DNA from: an uncultured Clostridia bacterium | GTDB lineage: Bacteria > Bacillota > Clostridia > Christensenellales > Borkfalkiaceae | Assembly: GCA_949878885.1 (NCBI GenBank) | Contig: CATLBN010000006.1 | Span: forward strand, 1 to 64,000 | Length of the DNA stretch: 64,000 nt | Direction of reading: 5' to 3' | Shown: positions 21,234 through 31,210 of the stretch, in pieces | Layout of the letters: every line of letters starts with the position of its first letter | Position numbering within the stretch: position 1 is the first letter of the stretch | Notes under the pieces: model-generated | Databases searched by the model: none | Seen by the model: only the letters and a program-made list of their open reading frames with translations | Told to the model about the DNA's origin: nothing | Translations under genes and position numbers: made by a program

Positions 21234-24200
21234 ATGGCTACTAAAAATAAAAAAACGATAGAAACCATTGAAATAGAGGGCGAACTTTTAAATACCGTAA
21301 GCTACGCCGTATATTACTGCCGTATGCCGCTTTTTACTTCGTTTAAAATTTTTAATAACGACGTTGAAAACGCTTATGATATAAATCTTTCGGTGCGCGG
21401 TTCTACTCCGCTTATTTTGCCTGCCGAAATGCACTTGGACGAAATTCCGCACGAGTCCAGCGTTGAGGCAATTCCTCAAAATCTTTTAAACCCCAAATAT
21501 CTTGCGGAACTGTCTGAACCTGCGGTATGCAACGTAGAAGTTAAACTTACCGTGGGTAAAACGGTAATTTGCGAATTGAACGCCGACGTATGCGCTTTGC
21601 CCATAAATTGTTGGAGCGGACTTTCGGGCAATGTTGAAATGCTTTCGGCATTTGTCCGCCCCAAGATTGCCGATTGCCAAAAGATTTTGGCGGAAGCCGG
21701 TCTGCAGCTTAAAACTTGGGGTTATTCTTCGGAGTTTTCTGGCTATGCGGCAAACGGTAAAAATGCAGTAAGACAAGCGGCGGCGGCTGTTTTTGCTGCG
21801 GTGCGCAGGCTTAATATAGAGCGCGAGGACGGGGAAGAACTTTCTTCGGTTACCGCTGTACGCGACTCGGCGGAAACTATACAGCAAAAGTGCGCAACTC
21901 CGTTGGAAATTGCTTTGTTTGCGGCAAGCTGCTTTGAAGCAACCAAGTTAAATCCCGTTTTACTTTTGGGTAAAAACAAGGTTGGTGTGGGAGTATGGCT
22001 TTACGAAAGCTGTTTTTCGTCGCCGCTGCAAGACGATATGCAGTTGATTGAAAAGTATATTACCGAGGGCATAAACAACCTTACGGTGTTCGACGCCGAC
22101 GATTTGTTTGCGCATCGCAACGCAAGCTACACCACGAGCGAAGCGCACGCTTCGGCGTTTTTGCAGAGCGGCGTTTTTGAAATATGTCTTGATATAAAAC
22201 GTTGCCGCATAGGCGGAATTTTCCCTATGCCCCTTAAAGTTAAAGTTTCGGGCGGATACGAACTGCTTGCGGATAATCAGTTTTCGTTCGACGAAAAACC
22301 GCAGGAGCTTTTCGACGCGGATAAATACGATTACGACCATAACATTTCAAAAGAAACTACCTGGCAGCGCCGTCTTTTGGATTTGTCGCAGAAAAACAAT
22401 CTTTTGAATTTCCGTTTTAGGCGCGACTGCCTGCACGTGCTTTGCGCCGACTTACAGCAATTCTGCCAAAAGATAGAAGAAAAAGAAAAATTTACTTTGC
22501 TTCCCAACCAAACTCCCATACAGGACGCCGTTTACTTCGGCGAAAGCAAGGGCGTTAAAAGTATGGGAGAGCTTATAAATATCGAATTGAAATCCGGTAA
22601 AATACGCACGCTTTGTTCTTCGGAAACGTTACAGGAAACCGCGCAGAATTTAATAAGAAAATCGCGCGCGGCGGCGGAAGAAGCCGGAGCCAAAACGCTT
22701 TATCTTGCGCTGGGCTTTTTAAAATGGAAGCGCGACGACGAAAAGGAAGAAAAGTACGCGCCCATAGCTTTGCTGCCCGTAAACTTAAAACGTTTAAAAT
22801 CGCAAGGCGTTTTGCTTGAAGCCGGCGACGGTTACGAAGTTAACACGACTTTGTTGGAATTTTTAAAACAGGACTTCGGAATAGACGTACGCGGAGTGGA
22901 AGGGAAGGGGCTTTCTCCTAAGGAACTTATAGCGTTTTTCCGTGCTAAAACGGCTAATATGCGCGGGTGGATGGTTTACGAAGACGTTTATATTGCACAG
23001 TTTACTTTTGCGCGTTACGCTATGTGGGCGGACGTTAAAAACAATATAAAGCTGTACTCAAAAAACAAGCTTATATCAAGTCTTTTAACTAATTCTAACA
23101 AACTTTCGGAAAATAAAATTTCAGGCGTTGCGGAAGACGACTGCGACCCGTGTGAAATATTGGTTCCGCTGCCTTGCGACAGTACGCAGTACGCGGCTGT
23201 TGCCGAATCTGCAAAGGGCACTACGTTCGTTTTGCACGGGCCTCCCGGAACGGGTAAAAGCCAAACTATAACAAACATTATCGCCAACGCCGTTTACAGC
23301 GGGAAGCGCGTGCTTTTCGTTGCCGAAAAACAGGCGGCTTTGCAGGTTGTTAAAAAACGGCTTTGCGAAATAGGCATAGGCGAATTCTGTTTGGAATTGC
23401 ATTCGGGCAAAACCGCAGACAAAAGTGAAATTATCCGCGGTATAGAAAATACTTTGCAGCTTACAGCCGAGCGCGACGGCGAAAAATTCAGAGCGGCGGG
23501 TGATAAAATTAAAGAAACGCGGCAAACGTTGCGCGCGCCGCTTGACGCCCTGCATAAAAAACGCCGTTTGGGTGTTTCCGTTTACGAGGGCATAGTTTAT
23601 TATTTGCAAAACAAAGACGCGCCCGAACTTTTGAATATAGAAAGCACTTTTTACGATTCGCTTACTCCAAAAAAACTTGAGGAGTGCGAAAGTATGATAA
23701 CTACGGCGCAGGCTGCGGCAAAGGAATGCGGCGGCGTGTACCGTTCGCCGTTTGACCAAATTAATATTTCGGAATGCGGCGAACGTACAAAATCGGCTGT
23801 GCTTTGTTCGGCGGAAGTGGTTTTGGCCGAATTGAAACATCTCAAAAATTACTTGGGTATTTTCCTTGATACGTTCAACCAAAAAATAAGTAAATTCACT
23901 TATAAAAAATTAGAAAATTTAATACAAATTGCCGCGGTGCTTAAAGAAGACGGACTTAAAGCGTTTTTCGAATGCGAAGAAGAAGCGCTTTATAAGTTTT
24001 ACAACGCAAATCTCCGCTACGACAGCGAAGTTAAGCATTGGCTTAAAAACTTTAAAACTTTGCCGGATATTTCTAAATTTGCCCCCGAAATAGAAAAAGA
24101 GATAGATAATTGGGGCGAAAATTACCGTTCTTCGCGCACGCTGCTTGCGGTTATAAAGCGCATAAACCGTTGCGCAAAAGAGCCCGTTAAAGAAAAGGAC

Positions 24201-26855
24201 GAACTTGAGTGGATAAAACGCGCTTACGAAATAGAACAGGCGCGTTCAAGAATTACCGACAACACAAACTTATCCGCCGCGTTTATGGGCTTCGGCGGAA
24301 TAAACGATAAAAAGCGCGAAGAATTTTTAAAACCCTTATACGATTTTCACGCGCTTTGCGCGTCAACGTTTATGGATTACAATGCCGACGCGTTTAACAG
24401 CGTTTGCGTTGCGGCGCAGGGCGGAGTGCTTAAACCGTTGGTTACGGGTTTGATTTCTGCGGCTGTTTCGTTTGTTAAAAGCGCCGACAGCTATTTAAAA
24501 ACCGTTAAAACCGATAAATCGGTGTTTGCCGACGAAGATATTTTTGAACTCTATAATAAAAAGTGTTCCGCACTTATTGACAATATAGATATGCTGCCTG
24601 CCTGGGCAATGTATAAGGCTACCGCCAAAAAGTTAAACGAATACGGTTTGACTTTTATGACCGACGCAATGGAGAGTGGTAAAATAAACGGCAGGCAGAT
24701 ACTTGCCGCGTTCCGAAAGAACGTTTACAGAAATTTTATTCAAACAAATATACCGGCGGACGAGTGTCTTTCCGCATTTTCGGCTAACGTATTGGACGAA
24801 AACGCTGCAAGTTTTTCGCAGATGTTAGAAGAGTTTACTTCCCTCACGCGCGAAACAATCCGAACCGAGCTTATTTCGCGTTTGCCTGCAAAAGAAACCG
24901 AAGGACCGCTTGCGCTGGAACTTATGAGCTTTCAGCGCAGTATAAAAGGAAATCTGCGCGGATTGAATTTAAGAGCGCTGTTTACCGAAATACCTTCGCT
25001 TATGCGCGTGGTTGCTCCTTGTATGCTTATGAGCCCTATAACTGTATCGCAGTATCTTCCTGCCGATGCGGAACTATTCGATTTGGTCATATTCGACGAG
25101 GCTTCTCAGATGCCCACGTGCGAGGCTGTGCCTTCGCTTGCAAGGGCAAAGAGCGCGGTTATAGTAGGCGACCCTAAGCAAATGCCGCCCACTTCGTTCT
25201 TTATGGGGGCAGGTCAGGATGAAGAACATCCCGAAGCCGAAGATTTGGAATCGGTTTTGGACGACTGCCTTGCGCTGGGAATTCCAGAAAAGCATCTTAT
25301 TTGGCATTATAGGTCTAAGCACGAAAGCTTGATTGCTTTTTCCAATTTAACGTATTATTCGTCAAAGCTTTGCACTTTCCCTTCGCCTGACGCGCTGGAC
25401 AGCAAAGTAAGTTTGAAATATCTTGAACAGGGTATATACGACAGAGGGCTTACCAAATGCAATAAAGAGGAGGCGGAGGCGCTTGTTGCGGAAGTGGTTC
25501 GCAGATTAAAGGACGACAGGTTAAGCCGTTCCAGCATAGGTATAGTTACGTTCAGCACTCCTCAGCAACTGTATATAGAAAGACTTTTAAACAAAGAACT
25601 TTCAAAACACGGTCTTGACGAACGGGCGTATGAACGGGAAGAACCGCTTTTTGTTAAAAATTTGGAAAACGTACAGGGCGACGAACGCGACGTTATACTG
25701 TTTTCGGTATGCTACGGACCCGATAAATTGGGGAAAATTTCTTTAAACTTCGGTCCGCTAAACCAATTCGGCGGCTGGCGTCGGCTTAACGTTGCGGTAT
25801 CGCGCGCAAGAGAGGAAATGGTGGTTTTTACCTCTATGCGTTATTCTATGATTGATTTGTCGCGTACGACTTCGCGCGGCGTTGCCGGATTAAAGGCGTT
25901 TTTGGAATTTGCCGAAAAGGGCAGAATGAATATCTCCGTTAAAAGCGACGAACTTATTTTAAATAAACAGGGCATAGGCAGATTTATCGCGGCGGAGCTG
26001 TCTAATTACGGTTACGACTGCCGCTGTAACGTAGGCGTTTCGGATTTTAAACTCGACGTTGCCGTTGCCGACCCCAAAAACAAGCACAGCTTTATACTTG
26101 CAGTTCTTTGCGACGGAACAAGGCAGTTTTCCGTAAAAGACCGTTTGGTAATGCAGGTGCAAACGTTAAAGCGCAATAATTGGAACGTTTACAGGCTATA
26201 CGCTATAAACTTTTTTAATAATCCCAAGCGCGAAATCAAAAAACTCAAAGAATATTTAGATAAGCTTACGGCAGACGGAAAACCCATTGTTGTCAATTTT
26301 AAAAAACCTTACCGCGTTGCCAAAACCGAAAATAAAGAAGCGGACGCAAATTATATTTTAAGCGGAGAAAACGACGCGGAAATTATGCGGATTTTAAAAA
26401 CCGTGGTTGCGGCGGAAGAACCTATCTCTATGCAATTTTTAATAAAACGCACGCTTTCGGTCTTCGGCATAACAAAATACGGTATAAAATTAGAAAGCAA
26501 ACTCCGTTCGCTTATAGACAAGTGCGCGTTTGAAAGCGACGAAATACTCGGCAGCGTGTATTACTTTAAATCCGATAAGTTTTCATCATTCGATAAATAC
26601 CGCGTAGAGGAAGAAACGGCTTTGCGCTCCGCCGATTGCGATTATACGCCGTACGACGTAATTTCGCTTATAAAAGGCATACTGTTAAGCAAAGTTTCTA
26701 TTTATGCCGACGAACTTATACCGGCGGTTTTAAAAGAATTAAAAGTGCCTAGGTCGTCCGAAAAACTTACTTCAATGGTATCCGCGTGCATAGACGAAGC
26801 GGTGCGCAGAGGAATATGTATAAGGTCGGTATCGGACAGAATTTCGCTTGCATAA
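21234..26855 (+). CDS. Very large DUF4011/AAA_11-AAA_12/DUF3320-type superfamily 1 helicase with nuclease-like (MTES_1575/Vsr-like) domain
   Basis: DUF4011-like TTWQRRLLDLSQKNNLLNFR; Walker A LHGPPGTGKSQTITNI; IFDEASQMPTCEAVPSLARAKSAVIVGDPKQMPPTSFF; HYRSKHESLIAFSN; VQGDERDVILFSV; LNVAVSRAREEMVVF; C-terminal nuclease-like segment. ATG 21234 preferred over 21216 (AGGGG upstream). Confidence 0.88.
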   Translation: MATKNKKTIETIEIEGELLNTVSYAVYYCRMPLFTSFKIFNNDVENAYDINLSVRGSTPLILPAEMHLDEIPHESSVEAIPQNLLNPKYLAELSEPAVCNVEVKLTVGKTVICELNADVCALPINCWSGLSGNVEMLSAFVRPKIADCQKILAEAGLQLKTWGYSSEFSGYAANGKNAVRQAAAAVFAAVRRLNIEREDGEELSSVTAVRDSAETIQQKCATPLEIALFAASCFEATKLNPVLLLGKNKVGVGVWLYESCFSSPLQDDMQLIEKYITEGINNLTVFDADDLFAHRNASYTTSEAHASAFLQSGVFEICLDIKRCRIGGIFPMPLKVKVSGGYELLADNQFSFDEKPQELFDADKYDYDHNISKETTWQRRLLDLSQKNNLLNFRFRRDCLHVLCADLQQFCQKIEEKEKFTLLPNQTPIQDAVYFGESKGVKSMGELINIELKSGKIRTLCSSETLQETAQNLIRKSRAAAEEAGAKTLYLALGFLKWKRDDEKEEKYAPIALLPVNLKRLKSQGVLLEAGDGYEVNTTLLEFLKQDFGIDVRGVEGKGLSPKELIAFFRAKTANMRGWMVYEDVYIAQFTFARYAMWADVKNNIKLYSKNKLISSLLTNSNKLSENKISGVAEDDCDPCEILVPLPCDSTQYAAVAESAKGTTFVLHGPPGTGKSQTITNIIANAVYSGKRVLFVAEKQAALQVVKKRLCEIGIGEFCLELHSGKTADKSEIIRGIENTLQLTAERDGEKFRAAGDKIKETRQTLRAPLDALHKKRRLGVSVYEGIVYYLQNKDAPELLNIESTFYDSLTPKKLEECESMITTAQAAAKECGGVYRSPFDQINISECGERTKSAVLCSAEVVLAELKHLKNYLGIFLDTFNQKISKFTYKKLENLIQIAAVLKEDGLKAFFECEEEALYKFYNANLRYDSEVKHWLKNFKTLPDISKFAPEIEKEIDNWGENYRSSRTLLAVIKRINRCAKEPVKEKDELEWIKRAYEIEQARSRITDNTNLSAAFMGFGGINDKKREEFLKPLYDFHALCASTFMDYNADAFNSVCVAAQGGVLKPLVTGLISAAVSFVKSADSYLKTVKTDKSVFADEDIFELYNKKCSALIDNIDMLPAWAMYKATAKKLNEYGLTFMTDAMESGKINGRQILAAFRKNVYRNFIQTNIPADECLSAFSANVLDENAASFSQMLEEFTSLTRETIRTELISRLPAKETEGPLALELMSFQRSIKGNLRGLNLRALFTEIPSLMRVVAPCMLMSPITVSQYLPADAELFDLVIFDEASQMPTCEAVPSLARAKSAVIVGDPKQMPPTSFFMGAGQDEEHPEAEDLESVLDDCLALGIPEKHLIWHYRSKHESLIAFSNLTYYSSKLCTFPSPDALDSKVSLKYLEQGIYDRGLTKCNKEEAEALVAEVVRRLKDDRLSRSSIGIVTFSTPQQLYIERLLNKELSKHGLDERAYEREEPLFVKNLENVQGDERDVILFSVCYGPDKLGKISLNFGPLNQFGGWRRLNVAVSRAREEMVVFTSMRYSMIDLSRTTSRGVAGLKAFLEFAEKGRMNISVKSDELILNKQGIGRFIAAELSNYGYDCRCNVGVSDFKLDVAVADPKNKHSFILAVLCDGTRQFSVKDRLVMQVQTLKRNNWNVYRLYAINFFNNPKREIKKLKEYLDKLTADGKPIVVNFKKPYRVAKTENKEADANYILSGENDAEIMRILKTVVAAEEPISMQFLIKRTLSVFGITKYGIKLESKLRSLIDKCAFESDEILGSVYYFKSDKFSSFDKYRVEEETALRSADCDYTPYDVISLIKGILLSKVSIYADELIPAVLKELKVPRSSEKLTSMVSACIDEAVRRGICIRSVSDRISLA

Positions 26856-26861
26856 ATTTAT

Positions 26862-26893
26862 TAAAAGACGGACTTTTATCGGTCCGTCTTTTA
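26862..26893 (+). terminator. Intrinsic terminator
   Basis: taaaagacggac / gtccgtctttta. Confidence 0.75.
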
Positions 26894-26953
26894 ATAATCG
26901 ATTTAATACGCTATTTTATCTTAATTTTGCGCATAAGCATTTTTTTTAAACGC

Positions 26954-26983
26954 TTGACAAATTTTTAAGATAGGGAGTAGAAT
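26954..26983 (+). promoter_or_regulatory. Candidate sigma-A promoter upstream of the zinc-ribbon protein
   Basis: TTGACA - 18 nt - TAGAAT. Confidence 0.6.
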
Positions 26984-27024
26984 AAATATAATTATAACCC
27001 AAAATTACAGGGAGGGTAACAGCA

Positions 27025-28353
27025 ATGGCGTTTTGCAGAAATTGCGGCGCTTCGTTCGACGGTAATTTTTGTCCGAACTGCGGAGAAAAAGCAAAGAAAT
27101 TTTGTCCGAACTGCGGAGCGGAAACCGAAAACGAAAGTAAATTTTGTTCGAATTGCGGAACCGTATTAACAAACGGAAGCGCGGCTTACGTTAATAAATC
27201 GCGGGATACGTTTAATAACCGTCCGGTTGAAGAAATAAGAGCCCGTACGGAAGAAGAAAACCGTTTGGCTGAAAACGGTGCTCGTTCTTTGAGCGCGTCA
27301 GAGAGAATTGAGAATGCCGAGCATACGGAAATCCCTCCGCGCGCAGCCGCTCCTATGGAAACTTCGGAAACTTACCCGTCGGTATTTAAAGGCGGAGCCT
27401 TATCCAGAGCTTTCAGACTGTTTGCCGTAGGATTTGTAACTTTAATTACCTTGGGGTTTGCGTATCCGGCTATGTTTTGTTGGTTTTTGCGCTGGCAGAG
27501 TTCTAAAACGTATATAAACGGCAGGAAGCTTGTTTTCGACGGAACGGGAGGGCAGCTTTTCGGTAAATACATACTTTGGTGCGTGCTTTCGTTAATTACC
27601 TTGGGGCTGTACTATATTTTTGCAGCTAGGGTAAATATGATTGCCTGGCAAACCAAGCATTCGCATTTCGAAGGAGTGGAGCCTTGCGGCGACGAAGATA
27701 AAAAGTCAAAATTTACAGGCAATTCGCTGCAGCTTTTGGGCGTGAATCTGTTAACTTGTTTTGTAACGGTAATAACCTTGTCTTTAGGTTTGTATTGGGC
27801 GTACTGCTATAAGCAGAGATGGTTTGCAAAGCATAAAATAATAGACGGGCATTCGCTTTATTTCGACGGCAGAGCGGGACAGTACTTCGGTAAATGTCTG
27901 CTTTGGGGATTTTTGTCTTTAATAACGTTCGGAATTTATTCTTTCTGGATGGCGGTAAACATTTTAAAATGGAAAACAAAGCATACAAAACTCAGCGAGC
28001 CCAATAATTTGCCGTATTTGGGAGTTGAAAAAAAACTTAATAATTCCGCAGGCGCTTATCCGAAATATGTTGCTCCCGGGAATACTGCCGTAAATCAAGC
28101 AAGTCCCAATAAAAACCAAAGCAATAATTTACCTATAATCGGTTTTGTGCTTTCCATACTTCCAAGCTTTTCTTTTGTGGGCTTTATAGTGTCAATAGTT
28201 GCTTTGGCAAAGTGCAACGATTTCAACGGTAAAAACAAAGGGTTTGCAATAGCCGGTATAATTATTCCAATAGTCTATTTTGTACTCGGCTTTATTTTCG
28301 GGGCGGTTTTAGTACCCATTTTAAACAATATATATTTGTGTTGCGCTATATAA
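27025..28353 (+). CDS. Zinc-ribbon membrane protein with two DUF898-like repeats and a DUF4190-like C-terminus
   Basis: CRNCG..CPNCG..CPNCG..CSNCG N-terminus; two repeats FDGxxGQxFGKxxLWxxLSLITxGxY; C-terminal paired TMs. Confidence 0.8.
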   Translation: MAFCRNCGASFDGNFCPNCGEKAKKFCPNCGAETENESKFCSNCGTVLTNGSAAYVNKSRDTFNNRPVEEIRARTEEENRLAENGARSLSASERIENAEHTEIPPRAAAPMETSETYPSVFKGGALSRAFRLFAVGFVTLITLGFAYPAMFCWFLRWQSSKTYINGRKLVFDGTGGQLFGKYILWCVLSLITLGLYYIFAARVNMIAWQTKHSHFEGVEPCGDEDKKSKFTGNSLQLLGVNLLTCFVTVITLSLGLYWAYCYKQRWFAKHKIIDGHSLYFDGRAGQYFGKCLLWGFLSLITFGIYSFWMAVNILKWKTKHTKLSEPNNLPYLGVEKKLNNSAGAYPKYVAPGNTAVNQASPNKNQSNNLPIIGFVLSILPSFSFVGFIVSIVALAKCNDFNGKNKGFAIAGIIIPIVYFVLGFIFGAVLVPILNNIYLCCAI

Positions 28354-28388
28354 AAAAGCGGAGCAAGTTGTTCTTGCTCCGCTTTTTA
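28353..28388. terminator. Bidirectional intrinsic terminator between convergent genes
   Basis: aaaaagcggagcaag / cttgctccgcttttt. Confidence 0.88.
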
Positions 28389-28396
28389 TTTGTTTT

Positions 28397-29152
28397 TTAT
28401 AAATTTTTTAAAACGTCGGTCATATCGTATTTGCCTGCAGGTTTACCGAAAATGAATTTTGCCGCTTTTATTGCGCCGGCCGCAAATACTTTTTTTGAAG
28501 CGGCGCTGTGTGATACGGAAATAACTTCGTCTTCTCCCGCAAAAACGACTTCGTGTTCTCCAACTATAGTTCCGCCGCGAACAGCGTGCAAACCTATTTC
28601 GTTGCCGCGCTTGCCTACCGCGCCTTCCCTGCCGTAAAGCAGGGGCTTTTTATTGTCGAAAGCCGAATTGGCGCTTTCGGCAAGCATTAACGCGGTGCCG
28701 GAAGGAGCGTCTGTCTTTTGGTTGTGGTGTTTTTCTATTATTTCTATATCGAAATCTTCGCCTAAAACCGCAGCCGCTTGCTTTACAAGCTTTACAAGCA
28801 AATTTATACCCAACGAAAAATTGGCGGTTTTAAATACGGCAATCTTTTTTGAACAGTTTTCAATAATCTTCAAATCGTCTTCGCCGTATCCGGTAGTTGC
28901 CAAAACTACGGGGCAGCCGTGCTTTACAGCCCAATCGGTTTCCTGTTTTAAAACGGCGGGGGAGGAGAAGTCCACAATTACGTCAACGCGCTCTTTTACG
29001 TCGTTAAACGAAGCATATACGGGGGTCTTTCCGCACATTCCGCTTGTTTTGTCTATTCCGCATACAGCTTGCGCTTCGGCGTCGTTTTCAAGAAGCGATA
29101 TAAGATTTGCGCCCATTTTGCCGCGGATGCCGCAAATTAAAATATTAATCAT
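28397..29152 (-). CDS. dapB: 4-hydroxy-tetrahydrodipicolinate reductase
   Basis: INILICGIRGKMG; ATTGYGED; EKHHNQKTDAPSGTA. Confidence 0.96.
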   Translation of the reverse strand: MINILICGIRGKMGANLISLLENDAEAQAVCGIDKTSGMCGKTPVYASFNDVKERVDVIVDFSSPAVLKQETDWAVKHGCPVVLATTGYGEDDLKIIENCSKKIAVFKTANFSLGINLLVKLVKQAAAVLGEDFDIEIIEKHHNQKTDAPSGTALMLAESANSAFDNKKPLLYGREGAVGKRGNEIGLHAVRGGTIVGEHEVVFAGEDEVISVSHSAASKKVFAAGAIKAAKFIFGKPAGKYDMTDVLKNL

Positions 29153-30041
29153 ACGTTTTCAACCCCGCTGCTTTTATTTTTTCCAAAAGTATCTGTTTGT
29201 TTTTTTCTTCAAGTTCGGTCAGCGGCGAGCGCGGTACGCCTGCGTTGAAGCCAATCATATTATACGCCGCTTTAATTGGTATGGGGTTAACTTCCAAAAA
29301 GCAAGCGTCTTCCAAAGGCAGTAAAAAATCCTGTACGGCGTTTGCCTGGTCAAGCTTGTTTTCTTTAACCAAGTTATACATTTTTTTAACAAGAGCGGGA
29401 GCTATGTTTGAAGTTACCGAAATCAATCCGGCTCCGCCTATGGCAAGCATAGGAAGATTTAAAAAGTCCTCGCCGGAAAACAAATCCATTTTTCCGCGTA
29501 TTCTGCGCATAGTTTCGCAAACCTGCGCCATATTGCCGCTGGCTTCTTTTATTCCTGCCATATTGGGCAGCATAGCAATTTTTTCCGCGGTTTCGGGCAG
29601 TATGTTTACCGCCGTGCGCGAAGGTACGTTGTAAGCTATAACGGGTATTGTTACGGCGCTGCAAATAGCTTTGTAATATTCGTATAATCCCGTTTGCGTG
29701 CATTTATTGTAATACGGCGTAACGGCAAGCACGCCGTCTGCGCCCATTTGCTGCGCTTTTAAAGATGCGGCAACGGCTTTTGCCGTATCGTTGCTTCCCG
29801 TGCCTACGATTATTTTAATTCTTCCCCGCGCTTTTTCCACCGCATACTTAATAGTTTCGGTTTTTTCGCTTTCGGTCATAGTTGCGGGTTCGCCCGTGGT
29901 CCCTAAAATTACCAAAGCGTCGGTTCCGCCTTCGATTTGGTATTCTATCATTTTGCCGAATTCTTCTAAATTTACGCCGTTTTCGTTAAACGGAGTAATC
30001 ATTGCGGTTATAATACCGTCAAAACAACCTGTCATATTCAC
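29145..30041 (-). CDS. dapA: 4-hydroxy-tetrahydrodipicolinate synthase
   Basis: GTTGEPATMTESE; PYYNKCTQTGLYEYYKAI; YNVPSRTAVNI; GIKEASGN. Confidence 0.97.
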   Translation of the reverse strand: MNMTGCFDGIITAMITPFNENGVNLEEFGKMIEYQIEGGTDALVILGTTGEPATMTESEKTETIKYAVEKARGRIKIIVGTGSNDTAKAVAASLKAQQMGADGVLAVTPYYNKCTQTGLYEYYKAICSAVTIPVIAYNVPSRTAVNILPETAEKIAMLPNMAGIKEASGNMAQVCETMRRIRGKMDLFSGEDFLNLPMLAIGGAGLISVTSNIAPALVKKMYNLVKENKLDQANAVQDFLLPLEDACFLEVNPIPIKAAYNMIGFNAGVPRSPLTELEEKNKQILLEKIKAAGLKTYD

Positions 30042-30087
30042 CGTCCGTTTTTTTTATTTTATTCTTTGGTTATACTAAACGTTAATT

Positions 30088-31164
30088 TCAGTCAAAGTAT
30101 CCTTTTGCCGCAAGCAGTTCGGCAAGCAGCACCGCGCCGCCTGCCGCGCCGCGCAAGGTGTTATGCGAAAAGCCTATAAACTTATAATCGAATAAATTGT
30201 CTTCTCTAAGTCTTCCGGCGCAAACCGCCATACCGCCTTCCGTATATCTGTCGAGTTTGGGCTGAGGTCTGTCGCTTTCGGTAAAGTAATGTATAAATTT
30301 TTTGGGCGCGGAGGGGAGGTTCAATTTTTGCGGTTCGCCTGCAAAATTTTCCCAAGCCCCCAATATATCCTCGATTTTCGGCTTGTTTTCAAATTTTACA
30401 AAGCAAGCTGCGGTATGTCCGTCGGTAACAGGCACGCGCAGACACTGCGCCGTAATAACGGGTTCTTTTGCGCATATAATTTTGCCGTTTTCAACCTTGC
30501 CCCAAATTTTTAAAGGTTCTTTTTCGCTTTTTTCTTCTTCGCCGCCGATATACGGTATAACGTTGTCGCAAATTTCAGGCATAGTTTCAAAAGTTTTGCC
30601 TGCGCCGGATATTGCCTGATAGGTGCAAACCGCTGCTTTTTTTATGTTGAATTTTTTTAACGGGTGTAAAAGAGGAACGTAAGATTGCAGCGAACAGTTG
30701 CTTTTAACTGCAATAAATCCGCGTTTTGTGTTAAGCCGCTTTTTTTGAGCGGATATAACTTCAAGGTGTTCGGCGTTTATTTCGGGTATAATCATAGGTA
30801 CGTCGTCGGTAAACCTGTGCGCCGAATTGTTTGAAACAACGGGGCATTCGGCTTTTGCATAAGAATATTCAAGTTCTCTTATCTGTTCCTTGGGCATATT
30901 AACCGCGCAAAAGCAAAAATCAACTTGCGCCGCAATTTTTTCTCTGTCGCGTTCGGCGTCCAAAACCGTCATATCGGCAAATTTTTGCGGCATCGGCTCG
31001 GAAAGGTGCCAGCGTTTAAGCGCGTCGCGGTATTTTTTTCCGGCAGAAGCGGAGGATGCGGCAAGACATACTACGTTGAATTGAGGGTGGTCTTTTAAAA
31101 TAAGCAAAAATCTTTGACCGACCATACCCGTTGCGCCTATAATTCCGACGTTGTATTTTTTCAT
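30088..31164 (-). CDS. asd: Aspartate-semialdehyde dehydrogenase
   Basis: NVGIIGATGMVGQRF; VKSNCSLQSYV (active-site Cys); VTDGHTAACFVKF. Confidence 0.94.
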   Translation of the reverse strand: MKKYNVGIIGATGMVGQRFLLILKDHPQFNVVCLAASSASAGKKYRDALKRWHLSEPMPQKFADMTVLDAERDREKIAAQVDFCFCAVNMPKEQIRELEYSYAKAECPVVSNNSAHRFTDDVPMIIPEINAEHLEVISAQKKRLNTKRGFIAVKSNCSLQSYVPLLHPLKKFNIKKAAVCTYQAISGAGKTFETMPEICDNVIPYIGGEEEKSEKEPLKIWGKVENGKIICAKEPVITAQCLRVPVTDGHTAACFVKFENKPKIEDILGAWENFAGEPQKLNLPSAPKKFIHYFTESDRPQPKLDRYTEGGMAVCAGRLREDNLFDYKFIGFSHNTLRGAAGGAVLLAELLAAKGYFD

Positions 31165-31210
31165 TAAGAACTCCTAAAAAATAAAATAAGCAATGCCTGC
31201 GCACTGCCAC

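Noticed and set aside
23121-23882. 253-aa minus-strand ORF
   Set aside because: Antisense within the mega-helicase coding region; no recognisable motif
28653-29324. 223-aa plus-strand ORF
   Set aside because: Antisense to dapB/dapA, both of which have strong family motifs
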